Shown in pieces: positions 43,087 through 50,246 of a stretch of 64,000 nucleotides of DNA. Under the pieces are notes generated by a model. That model searched no databases. It saw only the letters and a program-made list of their open reading frames with translations, and was not told the DNA's origin. The first letter of the stretch is position 1; each line of letters starts with the position of its first letter. The position numbers and the translations under genes are program-made. This DNA comes from Lysobacterales bacterium. Lineage in GTDB: Bacteria > Pseudomonadota > Gammaproteobacteria > Xanthomonadales > Xanthomonadaceae. The stretch is from assembly GCA_014946745.1 (NCBI GenBank), contig JADCRD010000001.1, positions 1 through 64,000 of the forward strand, in the 5' to 3' direction.

Positions 43087-43190
43087 TCGTAACGCCCTGC
43101 TAGCTGGCCTGTGGCCAGATGTGGTGGGTTCGATTGAGGAAATTCGGCCCAGAGCCAGTTGTGCGCGCAGTTGAGTCGCGTGAGTTGCCT
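43087..43190 (-). repeat. attC11
   Basis: A longer site of about 104 bases with boxes TCGTAAC (43087-43093) and GTTGCCT (43184-43190). The interior pairs GCTGGCCTGTGGCCAG as a local palindrome and has GGTTCGATTGAG...CAGTTGAGTCGCGTGAG as arms. The stop codon of cassette 11 falls in its right box. Arms are less perfect than in proximal sites. Confidence 0.65.
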
Positions 43191-43428
43191 AATGCGCGGG
43201 AACCCACAAGTCGTCACCGTCGGAATCGTGTGTGCGGCACTCGATGCGGCCATTCTTTGCTCGGAGATATGCAATCTTACGATGGACGGGTCGGTCTATG
43301 GATATCACTGAGAAGTACTCCCAACCCTCCTCGATGTAGTCGTCAGGCCAGACCTCAACGTTCGGGCGGGTCGCGGCGCACGCTGCGACGACATGAGATG
43401 CCTCAATGAGTGCAAGCGCATCAGACAT
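43189..43428 (-). CDS. Cassette 11: small protein, unknown function
   Basis: A 79-residue soluble protein: an N-terminal helix (MSDALALIEASHVVAACAATRPN) followed by a compact beta-rich part containing DDYIEEGWEYFSVISIDRPVHRKIAYLRAKNGRIECRTHDSDGDDLWVPA. No family recognised. Between two attC sites, cassette orientation. Its stop codon lies inside the attC right box, as in most cassettes here. Confidence 0.65.
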   Translation of the reverse strand: MSDALALIEASHVVAACAATRPNVEVWPDDYIEEGWEYFSVISIDRPVHRKIAYLRAKNGRIECRTHDSDGDDLWVPAH

Positions 43429-43435
43429 AAGAGAA

Positions 43436-43506
43436 GCCCAATGCTCGTACTAGGCGGCCATATCAATCGCGAAGCGATTGATCGGTGTGCTTGAGTGAAT
43501 GCTCAG
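43436..43506 (-). repeat. attC10, degenerate outer boxes
   Basis: Core arms TACTAGGCGGCCATATCAATCGC and GCGATTGATCGGTGTGCTTGAGTGAAT are close to the family consensus with an intact ATCAATCGC/GCGATTGAT stem. The outer boxes are mutated (GCCCAAT on the left, TGCTCAG on the right), so recombination may be impaired. Confidence 0.75.
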
Positions 43507-43694
43507 GAATTCGGAGGATCACTACGGCGACGAGACACCAGTGCAGCGATGCCACCAACCGCAATGCCCAAACCAACTCCCATGGCCAGGTTGCCGAGTG
43601 CCACGCCAAGGCCACAACCTACGGCAACGCCAGAAGCAACCCACACACCAGGGTTTAATGGCTGGCCTTGCTTGCTTGGGTCTCGCTTGAACAT
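43503..43694 (-). CDS. Cassette 10: small glycine-rich membrane protein
   Basis: A 63-residue protein: basic N terminus, then a glycine/alanine-rich hydrophobic stretch (WVASGVAVGCGLGVALGNLAMGVGLGIAVGGIAALVSRRRS) that can form one long or two short helices. Such glycine-zipper miniproteins occur in several integron cassettes. Function unknown. Confidence 0.6.
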   Translation of the reverse strand: MFKRDPSKQGQPLNPGVWVASGVAVGCGLGVALGNLAMGVGLGIAVGGIAALVSRRRSDPPNS

Positions 43695-43706
43695 GGAATT
43701 TGCGAC

Positions 43707-43766
43707 TCCTAACGCCTGAGCTAAGTGGCCAGATCAATCGCGAAGCGCTTGATTGGTCTGGTTGAG
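43707..43766 (-). repeat. attC9 (left part), split by IS copy A
   Basis: TCCTAAC, then GCCTGAGCTAAGTGGCC, the stem ATCAATCGCGAAGCGCTTGAT and GGTCTGGTTGAGTGA follow the family consensus up to about 43770, where the insertion sequence starts. The missing end, with GTTAGCC, is at 44851-44866 beyond the element. Before the insertion it formed the end of cassette 9. Confidence 0.8.
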
Positions 43767-43773
43767 TGAACGA

Positions 43774-44850
43774 ATGGACTCCCCCGTGTCGCGACTCGGC
43801 TTCGTTGAGCCAGACTGAGGGCCGTGGCCTTCAGACATCGGGATCACAGGAGGAGCCCGCCATGCATGCTATCGCCATCGCCCAGAACAATGCGACCTGT
43901 TCTGCTGTCCGCGTCGCCGTCGACCTCGCCAAGGGCGTCTTCAAGCTGGCCTGAGCCGATGCAAGCGGTCGCATTGTCGAGCGCAAGCGTCTGAGTCGTG
44001 CCGCCCTCGCGCGTGCGTTCGACAACCGACCCGCCCCGAGCATCGTGATGTCGGCGCGGCCAGCTGTACCTGTAGGCCGGCGGCGTCGGTCTGCTGACCG
44101 CGACCGCGCTGAGCGCGTCCGTCGGCGAGCTTGCGCGCTTCGATTCGGCACGCCACCTCGCCAGCGCGCTCGGCCTACCGCCGCGCGAACACTCCAGCGG
44201 CAACAGGCGAAGACTGGGGCGCATAACGAAACGCGGCGACAGCTACCTGCGCACCCTGCTGATCCACGGCGCACGGGCGGCACTGCTGGCCGAAGCGCGC
44301 CCAGGAGCAGGGCAAACCGCTCGACCGAACCCAGGAGTGGGCGTTGGCGCTGGCCGAGCGGACCTGTCACAACAAGGCGGCTATCGCGCTCGCCAACAAG
44401 ACCGTCCGGCGCCTCTGGGCCGCGGATCGACAAGGCCAGGCTTTTGACCCCAACCACCCCAGCACGCCTCGCGCGCACTGAACCCAGACCCAGACACTAG
44501 AACCCACCACTTCACGCGCTGCACCGATTCAACCTTATGCCTGTGCGACGGTCCCCGAAGCAATTACGCCGATAGTGCTGGCACAGCGACTGCGGCTTGA
44601 ACGAATGGCCCTGCTTCGCGGATTCCGTCATGGGTGAGACGGCGCGCTCTGCGAGCATTGCTCGCAGCGCCGTCGAACGCCCGCACAGGGAGGTGCGGGC
44701 CGGACTGCTGAGCAGGGACAGCGCAGCTCGGACGAAAGCTGTCCAACAAAGCCGAATACACGACTGCAGCCGCTTGCTCAGGCGCAAGAAGAGCGGGTCA
44801 GCAGGAAACAAAGAACAGCCGAATCGTCAGTGATTGACGGGGGAGTCCAT
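43774..44850 (+). mobile_element. IS1111-attC-type insertion sequence, copy A (defective)
   Basis: The element is bounded by inverted 12-mers ATGGACTCCCCC (43774-43785) and GGGGGAGTCCAT (44839-44850), the subterminal repeats of this IS110-family group; extra outer bases exist on each side. It lies inside attC9 and has the same position and orientation as copy B in attC8. Compared with copy B it has lost about 0.55 kb from the middle of the transposase (join near 44050) and contains about 110 extra bases near the right end. The two copies are clearly diverged, so they were not produced by a single recent event. Confidence 0.85.
43862..44481 (+). pseudogene. IS110/IS1111 transposase remnant (copy A)
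   Basis: The N-terminal part (MHAIAIAQNN, then RVAVDLAKGVFKLA) has a premature TGA at 43952-43954 where copy B has TTT. The next conserved stretch, VERKRLSRAALARAFDNR in the same frame, is followed by a deletion, after which the C-terminal transposase_20-like domain resumes (GGVGLLTATALSASVGELARFDSARHLASALGLPPREHSSGN) and then shifts frame after GARAALLAEA. The DEDD catalytic core is therefore lost and the gene cannot be functional. Confidence 0.85.
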
Positions 44851-44866
44851 GCGCGAGTAGTTAGCC
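44851..44866 (-). repeat. attC9 (right part)
   Basis: The 16 bases GCGCGAGTAGTTAGCC carry the R'' box GTTAGCC that pairs with TCCTAAC at 43707. The stop codon of cassette 9 is within this box. Confidence 0.8.
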
Positions 44867-45154
44867 CCCCGCCGACGGAGCAGAGGCTGTTGGCTTGCTA
44901 AGCGCATTGTCTCGAAGCGCCATGTCCTTGCCGATGCCGTAAGAGAAAACCACCGCAGAAAAGACGATCCCAAAGACTGCTGCGACGAGTCCACCGACCC
45001 GTTGGCGCTTGTATTGCATGAGGCCGGCACCTGCGAAAAAAACAGCTCCGCCGACTAGGGCGAGATTGTTCAGAAACCCGTACACACCTAGCGCAGCCGC
45101 GATAAGGAAAAAGAGTGTAGCGGTCGAATTCGCGCCTGATGCTTCAGTCTTCAT
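44861..45154 (-). CDS. Cassette 9: small membrane protein
   Basis: A 97-residue protein with three predicted transmembrane helices (about 12-29, TLFFLIAAALGVYGFLNN; 32-47; 53-74, VGGLVAAVFGIVFSAVVFSYGIG) and a short hydrophilic tail. No family recognised. Start ATG 45154 is preceded by GAGGAG. It is the only cassette between the two insertion sequences, and its attC is split by copy A. Confidence 0.68.
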   Translation of the reverse strand: MKTEASGANSTATLFFLIAAALGVYGFLNNLALVGGAVFFAGAGLMQYKRQRVGGLVAAVFGIVFSAVVFSYGIGKDMALRDNALSKPTASAPSAGG

Positions 45155-45176
45155 GGGACTCCTCGGTTGGTGGGGG

Positions 45177-45236
45177 GGCTAACGCTGGAGCTAAGCGGCA
45201 GCATCAATCGCGAAGCGATTAATTGGTCCGCTTGAG
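45177..45236 (-). repeat. attC8 (left part), split by IS copy B
   Basis: GGCTAAC, GCTGGAGCTAAGCGGC, the intact stem ATCAATCGCGAAGCGATTAAT and GGTCCGCTTGAGTGA follow the consensus to the insertion point near 45240. The partner box GTTAGAT is at 46801-46807. Confidence 0.8.
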
Positions 45237-45243
45237 TGATCGA

Positions 45244-46791
45244 ATGGACTCCCCCCGCGTCGCCACTCGGCTTCGTTGAGCCAGACTGAGGGCCGTGGCC
45301 TTCAGACATCGGGATCACAGGAGGAATCCGCCATGCATGCTATCGCCAACGCCCCGAACAATGCGACCGCTTCGACTGCCGTGCGCGTCGCCGTCGATCT
45401 TGCCAAGGATGTCTTCGAGCTGGCCTTTGCCGATGCCGGTCGTCGGATCGTCGAGCGCAAGCGCTTGAGTCGTGCAGCGTTTGCGCGTGCGTTCGACAAC
45501 CGACCGCCGCTGCGGATCGTCATGGAGGCCTGCAGCTCTGCGCATCACTGGGCGCGGCGCTTCCAGCGCTTGGGCCATCAAGTCGTCTTGCTACCTGCCC
45601 ACGACGTCCGGCCCTACGTCCGCCGCAACAAGACCGACCGCACCGATGCCGCCGGTTTGCTGGAAGCGGACCGCTGCGGCGATATCCGGCCGGTGCCGAT
45701 CAAGTCGCCCGATGCCCAGGGCGTGCAGGCGCTGCACCGAGTCCGCGAGCAGCTCAAAGCCCAGCGCACGGCACTGATCAACCGGATCCGCGGCCTGTTG
45801 CGCGAGTTCGGTCTGGTGATTGCCTCCGGCGCCGAGCGCGTGCGGCCGGACTGACACGGCTTCGACGGTGCATGCGACGAGTATCCATCCATGGAGCGCC
45901 CGCCGGCCAAGCCATCCTTGGCTTGGCGTTCGCGTCAGCGCGCGCCAGTGGCGCGCAAGCGCTGCCGCTCACCCATGGCCCTTCGCCACAGCCTCCACCG
46001 CCTGCTCGAACAGATCGCCCTGTGCGAGCGCGGCATGCAGGGCATCGAACAGAAACTTGACGCTTTCGCCCGTCGGGATCGACGCAGCCAGCTGAAACTG
46101 CAGGCCGGCGGCGTCGCTCTGCTCACGGCGACCGCACTGAGCGCGTCCGTCGGCGAACTCGCGCGTTTCGATTCCGGGCGCCACCTTGCCAGCGCACTTG
46201 GCCTACCGCCACGCGAACACTCCAGCGGCAACACGCGACGACTCGGGCGCATGACCAAACGCGGCGACAGCGACCTGCGCACCCTGCTGATCCACGGCGC
46301 ACGGTCGGCATTGCTGGCGGCGAAGCTCGCGCAGAAGCAGAGCAAACCGCTCGACCGAACCCAGGAATGGGGCTTGGCACTGGCCGAGCGCGCCGGCCAC
46401 AACAAAGCCGCGGTGGCACTTGCCAACAAGACCGTCCGACGCCTCTGGGCCGCGGATCGCCACGGCCAGGCCTTCGGCCCCAACCACCTCAGCACGCCTC
46501 GCACGCACTGAGCCCAGCCCACACCCCGTCTCAAACCTCACCACTTCACGCGCTGCACCGCTTCAACCTGATGCCTGTGCGACGGTCCCCGAAGCAGCCA
46601 AGCCGATAACTCTTCCGGTCCTCGTGGCCGCTTGAACGAATGGCCCTGCTTCGCGGATTCCATCTTGGCTAGAGCCACCGCGCTCAACAAAGCCGAATCC
46701 ACGAATGCAGCCGCTTGCTCAGGCGCAAGAAGAGCGGGTCAGCTGGGAACAAAGAACAGCCGACTCGTCAGCGGTTGACGGGGGAGTCCAT
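45244..46791 (+). mobile_element. IS1111-attC-type insertion sequence, copy B (near full length)
   Basis: Bounded by ATGGACTCCCCC (45244-45255) and GGGGGAGTCCAT (46780-46791), it spans 1.55 kb, the length expected for the IS1111-attC group of IS110 elements, which target attC sites. It lies within attC8, at the same place and in the same orientation as copy A in attC9: both interrupt the consensus TTGAGYGA just before the final box. The transposase is on the plus strand, opposite to the cassettes. The gene is interrupted by one in-frame stop and probably small indels. Confidence 0.88.
45333..46511 (+). pseudogene. IS110/IS1111-family transposase, interrupted by one in-frame TGA
   Basis: The N-terminal DEDD domain is intact to about residue 173: RVAVDLAKDVFELAFADAG, IVMEACSSAHHWARR, HDVRPYVRRNKTDRTDAAG and LHRVREQLKAQRTALINR are the usual motifs. 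TGA at 45852-45854 then breaks the frame; the same frame continues to 46511 with the transposase_20 C-terminal domain (GGVALLTATALSASVGEL, PREHSSGNTRRLGRMTKRGDSDLRTLLIHGARSAL). The 35 residues after the TGA do not look like the family, so compensating shifts are likely there. Read-through would give 392 codons, slightly long for the group. Treated as broken. Confidence 0.82.
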
Positions 46792-46807
46792 ACACGCATG
46801 GTTAGAT
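46792..46807 (-). repeat. attC8 (right part)
   Basis: The 16 bases ACACGCATGGTTAGAT hold the box GTTAGAT pairing with the left part at 45177. It overlaps the stop codon of cassette 8. Confidence 0.78.
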
Positions 46808-47263
46808 GCCACCTGCACGGGCGCTTCGTTGTTCTTGCCGTGGGTTATGCGGTTCGCAGTGCCCACTTGCGCATGACGAGAACTCGCGACCCGACAGTGA
46901 TGTGATCTCCACTACGCAACAGAACGGGTCACCGCGGCAAGCCCACCTCGGATTGCCTGCCGACTCTGCGTGTTTGAAACTGATCGTAACGCGAGCAGCA
47001 ACTATGGGGGATCGTACGCGATATCTGCCTAGTAGCCAGTAGAATCGAGCTTGCCACTGGATCTGCAGCCTCCGCTGTACCGAAAACGCAGCCAGAGCCA
47101 GAGATGCGTCGGGCAATAGACACAGCTCGATGGTCTGCTGCCGATGCGCCAGAGCCTCTCGGTACAGCTTTCCGAGGGCCCAGTAGCCATCCAGATCATT
47201 GTTGCGGCTGGAGAAGGAAATCGCGATGGAATCAGCGATGCCTTTCAGGGCTCGGGAAGACAT
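46802..47263 (-). CDS. Cassette 8: protein of unknown function
   Basis: A 153-residue protein beginning MSSRALKGIADSIAISFSSRNNDLDGYWALGKLYREALAH; the remainder has GDPFCCVVEITSLSGREFSS, which reads as a beta-rich domain near residues 112-131. I recognise no Pfam family; cassette proteins with a similar MSSRALKGIADSIA start are known to me only as uncharacterised. The C-terminal 20 residues are basic and low complexity. It sits between attC7 and attC8. Confidence 0.6.
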   Translation of the reverse strand: MSSRALKGIADSIAISFSSRNNDLDGYWALGKLYREALAHRQQTIELCLLPDASLALAAFSVQRRLQIQWQARFYWLLGRYRVRSPIVAARVTISFKHAESAGNPRWACRGDPFCCVVEITSLSGREFSSCASGHCEPHNPRQEQRSARAGGI

Positions 47264-47272
47264 GACCGTGGC

Positions 47273-47345
47273 ATCTAACGCCTGAGCTAAGCGGCCACAT
47301 CAATCGCGGAGCGATTGATTGGTCCGCTTGAGCGAAATGTTAGGT
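47273..47345 (-). repeat. attC7
   Basis: Boxes ATCTAAC (47273-47279) and GTTAGGT (47339-47345) are intact, with paired arms CGCCTGAGCTAAGCGGCC...GGTCCGCTTGAGCGAA and the stem ATCAATCGCGGAGCGATTGAT (one change). 73 bases long. Terminates cassette 7. Confidence 0.88.
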
Positions 47346-47792
47346 GCCTTCTTGCAGCTCATCGATTAGGACTCTATCGCCCTCAAAGAAACGCGAAAGC
47401 AACCTATCCGCTACCAAGCCGACACCTACTTTTGATCGTATCTCCGGTGATGCCGGATACAGAACAACGTAGCAATCCTTGGTCACACTTCGGATGTACT
47501 CAGCATGTTGTAAGTACGTGAACTTTACCTCGGGACTGGCCCACTCACCGACAACAACCTCCTTTACCCGCGCGCGATACCTGAACCAAAAATGGAAAGG
47601 CATGCAGTCGGGAACAGTCCCGCAACCAGGGAAAAGATCGGTGAACTCAACATCGAGCACTTCGACCCGGAGAACAATTGCGCCGACAGGCAACTCGTAC
47701 GCAGACATTGGGGACACATGCTTAGCTGTCGGAGGACTGGCGCAACCAATCAGCAGTAGACCAAAAAACAAGAGTGCGAGACGTTTCTGCAT
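47340..47792 (-). CDS. Cassette 7: putative lipoprotein
   Basis: A 150-residue protein with a lipoprotein signal (MQKRLALLFFGLLLIGCAS; Cys 17) and a mature domain with VGAIVLRVEVLDVEFTDLFPGC, FRYRARVKEVVVGEW and KFTYLQHAEYIRSVTKDCYVVLYP, a beta-rich, OB-fold-like pattern. No family recognised. ATG 47792 lies just after the previous boundary. Longer frames upstream (to 48011) run through attC6 and are not real. Confidence 0.68.
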   Translation of the reverse strand: MQKRLALLFFGLLLIGCASPPTAKHVSPMSAYELPVGAIVLRVEVLDVEFTDLFPGCGTVPDCMPFHFWFRYRARVKEVVVGEWASPEVKFTYLQHAEYIRSVTKDCYVVLYPASPEIRSKVGVGLVADRLLSRFFEGDRVLIDELQEGT

Positions 47793-47795
47793 GGC

Positions 47796-47868
47796 ACCTA
47801 ACGCCTGAGTTAAGCGGCAGCTCCAATCGCGAAGCGATTGGACTGTCCGCTTGAACGAATAGTTAGGT
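47796..47868 (-). repeat. attC6
   Basis: Boxes ACCTAAC (47796-47802) and GTTAGGT (47862-47868), arms CGCCTGAGTTAAGCGGC and GTCCGCTTGAACGAA, stem TCCAATCGCGAAGCGATTGGA fully paired. 73 bases. Confidence 0.9.
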
Positions 47869-48333
47869 GCGCGCCTTCCAATGCTTGTGAAGCAAGGGAT
47901 CGAGGCGTGAACCTGGCCACATATAAACAGTGTAGCTGTCGTCTGCGGGGTCCGACTCATATGTGATTGATTCGATTCCACGCATCGCATAGGAAAACCG
48001 GTACCCGCCACTAGGAATCTCGATGCGTGGTGCGTCTGGGAGGTAGTCCGTGCAGCCCATTACTACAAGCCGCCCAGTTGGCACCTCGAAGTATCCACTC
48101 GAGAGGTGATCAACCTCACCAGCATCGATTCCCGGATCGGCAGCGAGAAGTCGGATCTCCACCGGGACCGTGACGTTACGAAGCGTCCCGAAAGACGCCG
48201 CCGTTTGCCCGACGGCGACCCCGATCTCTAGCGCCCTTTCGGTCCAAAGGATCGAGAAATCATCGTCAGACGCCTCATCCAGAAGGAGGAACTGAAAGTA
48301 GTCCGCGAAAACATCGAACTTGCGATCCAACAC
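47863..48333 (-). CDS. Cassette 6: ComJ-like protein
   Basis: A 156-residue protein starting at GTG 48333, just inside the cassette; the longer frame to 48414 begins inside the previous attC. The order of features fits the competence J (ComJ/Nin) family: FDVFADYFQFLLLDE (N-terminal strand), WTERALEIGVAVGQTAASFGTLRNVTVPVEIRL, EVPTGRLVV, IPSGGYRFSYAM and the end TVYMWPG. In Bacillus, ComJ inhibits the competence nuclease NucA. There is no nuclease next to it here. Family assignment is from pattern only. Confidence 0.55.
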   Translation of the reverse strand: MLDRKFDVFADYFQFLLLDEASDDDFSILWTERALEIGVAVGQTAASFGTLRNVTVPVEIRLLAADPGIDAGEVDHLSSGYFEVPTGRLVVMGCTDYLPDAPRIEIPSGGYRFSYAMRGIESITYESDPADDSYTVYMWPGSRLDPLLHKHWKART

Positions 48334-48342
48334 CAGGCGCGC

Positions 48343-48432
48343 ACCTAACGCTGTGGTAAGTGGCCTGCGGCCACCGATGGTCGGTTTGAACGAAGCACGT
48401 CCCCGCAGGTCCACTTGACCACACAGTTAGAC
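48343..48432 (-). repeat. attC5
   Basis: A 90-base site of the long type: boxes ACCTAAC (48343-48349) and GTTAGAC (48426-48432), arms CGCTGTGGTAAGTGGCC and GTCCACTTGACCACACA, and an inner stretch with GGTCGGTTTGAACGAAGCACGTCCCCGCAG. It belongs to a second family in this array with sites attC1, 3 and 4. Confidence 0.87.
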
Positions 48433-48720
48433 GTCATTACTCGATGCCCGCTGCCATGGCGCCTCAACACAAGCGCGAGTTGCGACCCATCCGGGTGGAA
48501 GATCCGCGACAGCGCGGAGATACGGATGTGCGCCCACGATCTCGGCCATTGCGACTACGAGCGCGTCTTCCTCATGGTTGGTGGCACCGCAAGTGAACGC
48601 CCACGAATGATCGTCGGAGTAGTGCGTGACAGATAGCACCGGCGCCCCGCCGTGAAGCACCTGCCGAGTCGTGATCGCCGCAGTGTTGCTGGGTTGATCG
48701 AATGGCCACGACTCTCGCAT
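48427..48720 (-). CDS. Cassette 5: small protein, possible immunity-type fold
   Basis: A 97-residue soluble protein with HGGAPVLSVTHYSDDHSWAFTCG, DALVVAMAEIVGAHPYLRAVADLPPGWVATR, a pattern seen in small DUF-type proteins adjoining toxins (WxF followed by DLPxGWxAxR). No toxin gene is nearby, so this likeness is weak. It starts right after attC4 and ends within attC5. Confidence 0.6.
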   Translation of the reverse strand: MRESWPFDQPSNTAAITTRQVLHGGAPVLSVTHYSDDHSWAFTCGATNHEEDALVVAMAEIVGAHPYLRAVADLPPGWVATRACVEAPWQRASSNDV

Positions 48721-48723
48721 GAC

Positions 48724-48813
48724 ATCTAACGCTGCGTTAAGCGGCCGCGCAGGCGCGGACCACCAAATTGCAGGAGCATAGGCTGCGCGGTCCGCTTGAA
48801 CACAAAGTTAGGC
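48724..48813 (-). repeat. attC4
   Basis: A 90-base site: ATCTAAC (48724-48730) and GTTAGGC (48807-48813), arms GCTGCGTTAAGCGGCC and GTCCGCTTGAACACAAA. The interior pairs loosely, GCGCAGGCGCGGACCACCAAATTGCAGG. Confidence 0.87.
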
Positions 48814-48816
48814 ACC

Positions 48817-49164
48817 TTAGCGCGATGAACACCGCACATACCTGGCGAAACCGTCGACACCGGTGACCTCGATGGTGTCGTTGTCGATGATGCGGTATTG
48901 CTGGTCGTCGACGAGCTTCGTGTTTGGACGATAGGTGCCCGGCGCGAAGCATCCGCCAGGCCCGCAGAATGACACGGAGTAGCGCTCATCAGCCGGAGCG
49001 ATTGCCAACCCAAACTCGGCCGCGCAACTACCCTCCTTCCAGAAACCCGCATACGGGTGGGCTTCCGTCGGCACTGCGGCCTGCTCGGCGAGTCGATTTG
49101 GCGGATCGCATGCAGCTAAAGCGGAAATCCAAACGACAAGCCAGACGATTCGCACGCGCTTCAT
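48817..49164 (-). CDS. Cassette 4: putative lipoprotein
   Basis: A 115-residue protein with a lipoprotein signal (MKRVRIVWLVVWISALAACDP; Cys 19), then PYAGFWKEGSCAAEFGLAIAPADERYSVSFCGPGGCFAPGTYRPNTKLVDDQQYRIIDNDTIEV: a beta-rich domain with three cysteines (CAAEF, FCGPGGC) that could form disulphides. No family recognised. Confidence 0.7.
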   Translation of the reverse strand: MKRVRIVWLVVWISALAACDPPNRLAEQAAVPTEAHPYAGFWKEGSCAAEFGLAIAPADERYSVSFCGPGGCFAPGTYRPNTKLVDDQQYRIIDNDTIEVTGVDGFARYVRCSSR

Positions 49165-49170
49165 GAAGGT

Positions 49171-49260
49171 GCCTAACGCCGTGCTAACCGGCCAACGGCC
49201 GAGATGGTTTGGTTTGAACGTAACATGTCCCCGACGGTCCGGTTGAGCACATAGTTAGGG
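49171..49260 (-). repeat. attC3
   Basis: A 90-base site: GCCTAAC (49171-49177) and GTTAGGG (49254-49260), with arms CGCCGTGCTAACCGGCC and GTCCGGTTGAGCACATA. Inside is GGTTTGGTTTGAACGTAACATGTCCCCG, as in attC5. Confidence 0.87.
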
Positions 49261-49596
49261 ATTTGACACCGAAAGTTGGCGCTCAAGCAACCGAACCGCG
49301 GTAACCCGGCCCTCATTTGTTGGCATTGCCTCAAGCCTGGCGATCTCTTGCTCTAAATCGTGCCGCCTTCGGACCGCACTAACGTCTGCGTTTAGCTCGC
49401 GGTTCGATCGCTCCCGCGCCAGCTGTTCGCGGAGAGCCGACCACTCTCGAAGCTTGCCCTTTGGCGGGACCGGGATCTTGTAGCCGAGATAGCTGCACCG
49501 CTTGCCGCAAGTCGGGCAAAGCACTTCTCCGGTAAAGGCGGTATTGCGCCTCACCGCGCCGCGACAATCAAAGCAAACCCAAGCCGCCGTACCCAT
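49255..49596 (-). CDS. Cassette 3: zinc-ribbon protein
   Basis: A 113-residue protein. The N-terminal zinc ribbon has CFDC (residues 8-11) and CPTCGKRC (about 27-34), then a helical coiled-coil tail (KLREWSALREQLARERSNRELNADVSAVRRRHDLEQEIARLEAMPTNEGRVTAVRLLERQL). The layout suggests a small nucleic-acid- or protein-binding adaptor. Related zinc-ribbon proteins are a recurrent type of integron cassette. Function unknown. Confidence 0.75.
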   Translation of the reverse strand: MGTAAWVCFDCRGAVRRNTAFTGEVLCPTCGKRCSYLGYKIPVPPKGKLREWSALREQLARERSNRELNADVSAVRRRHDLEQEIARLEAMPTNEGRVTAVRLLERQLSVSNP

Positions 49597-49605
49597 GATT
49601 CAAAT

Positions 49606-49678
49606 GCCTAACGCCTGAGCTAAGCGGCAGCATCAATCGCGAAGCGATTGATTTGTCCGCTTGAGCGAATAGTTGGCC
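49606..49678 (-). repeat. attC2
   Basis: 73 bases: GCCTAAC (49606-49612) and GTTGGCC (49672-49678), arms CGCCTGAGCTAAGCGGC and GTCCGCTTGAGCGAA, and the perfect stem ATCAATCGCGAAGCGATTGAT. Reading the minus strand through it gives the peptide NYSLKRTNQSLRD seen at the ends of many short frames here. Confidence 0.9.
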
Positions 49679-49681
49679 CCA

Positions 49682-50242
49682 TTATCCGTCAACCATCTTG
49701 AGAAGTTCATGGTGGCGAAGGTCCGCGGCACACCATGCTGCGAGAAGCTCGTCTTCATTGGAACCTGGCCCTGTGGCCACCACAAAGTGGAACGTGCTCT
49801 CCCGGCCAGCGGGGGCTCGGGGAATTTGGATTTCCAGTGAACTGGGCTGATACAACACCGGATAAGGACTCTCTTGGAATCCGCATTGTGGGAGGCGCAT
49901 TGAGACGACATCGCAGTCGTCCGTCGCGATCAGGAGGACGCTGTTTCCAGTCTCCCAATACTGCGCATCAACCCACTCTCCGCTGTCGGGCTCCCCCGGA
50001 GCAGCAGGAGGCTCAATCCACGAGCACGAGAAAGAGATGTGCTCAAGGTCTCTGGATGGATAGAGCGATAGAACCGCGGACCTGACGTCATATGCGCCTG
50101 CATCGATCCGACGGTGAACACCGTTGCACGACAAGATACTGATTGTCACACCCTCCGAAACGAGGTTGCCATCGCCATCTCTCACGCTGCACATGAGCTG
50201 GCCAAGTGGAGTCTCAATGATTGCGAGAGCGGTCGGCTGCAT
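49682..50242 (-). CDS. Cassette 2: protein of unknown function
   Basis: A 186-residue soluble protein, no signal peptide. Segments are IETPLGQLMCSVRDGDGNLVSEG, AYDVRSAVLSLYPSRDLEHISFSC, YWETGNSVLLIATDDCDVVSMRLPQCG and the acidic C-terminal DELLAAWCAADLRHHELLKMVDG. No family recognised. Start at ATG 50242 just after attC1; the stop lies inside attC2. Largest protein of the array. Confidence 0.7.
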   Translation of the reverse strand: MQPTALAIIETPLGQLMCSVRDGDGNLVSEGVTISILSCNGVHRRIDAGAYDVRSAVLSLYPSRDLEHISFSCSWIEPPAAPGEPDSGEWVDAQYWETGNSVLLIATDDCDVVSMRLPQCGFQESPYPVLYQPSSLEIQIPRAPAGRESTFHFVVATGPGSNEDELLAAWCAADLRHHELLKMVDG

Positions 50243-50246
50243 AGGG

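Noticed and set aside
45852-45854. TGA as selenocysteine or programmed read-through in the transposase
   Set aside because: No family precedent, and the residues after it are not family-like; mutation is simpler.
47793-48011. Upstream extension of the cassette 7 protein to 223 residues
   Set aside because: It reads through attC6 and part of cassette 6; the lipoprotein start at 47792 is clearly the real one.
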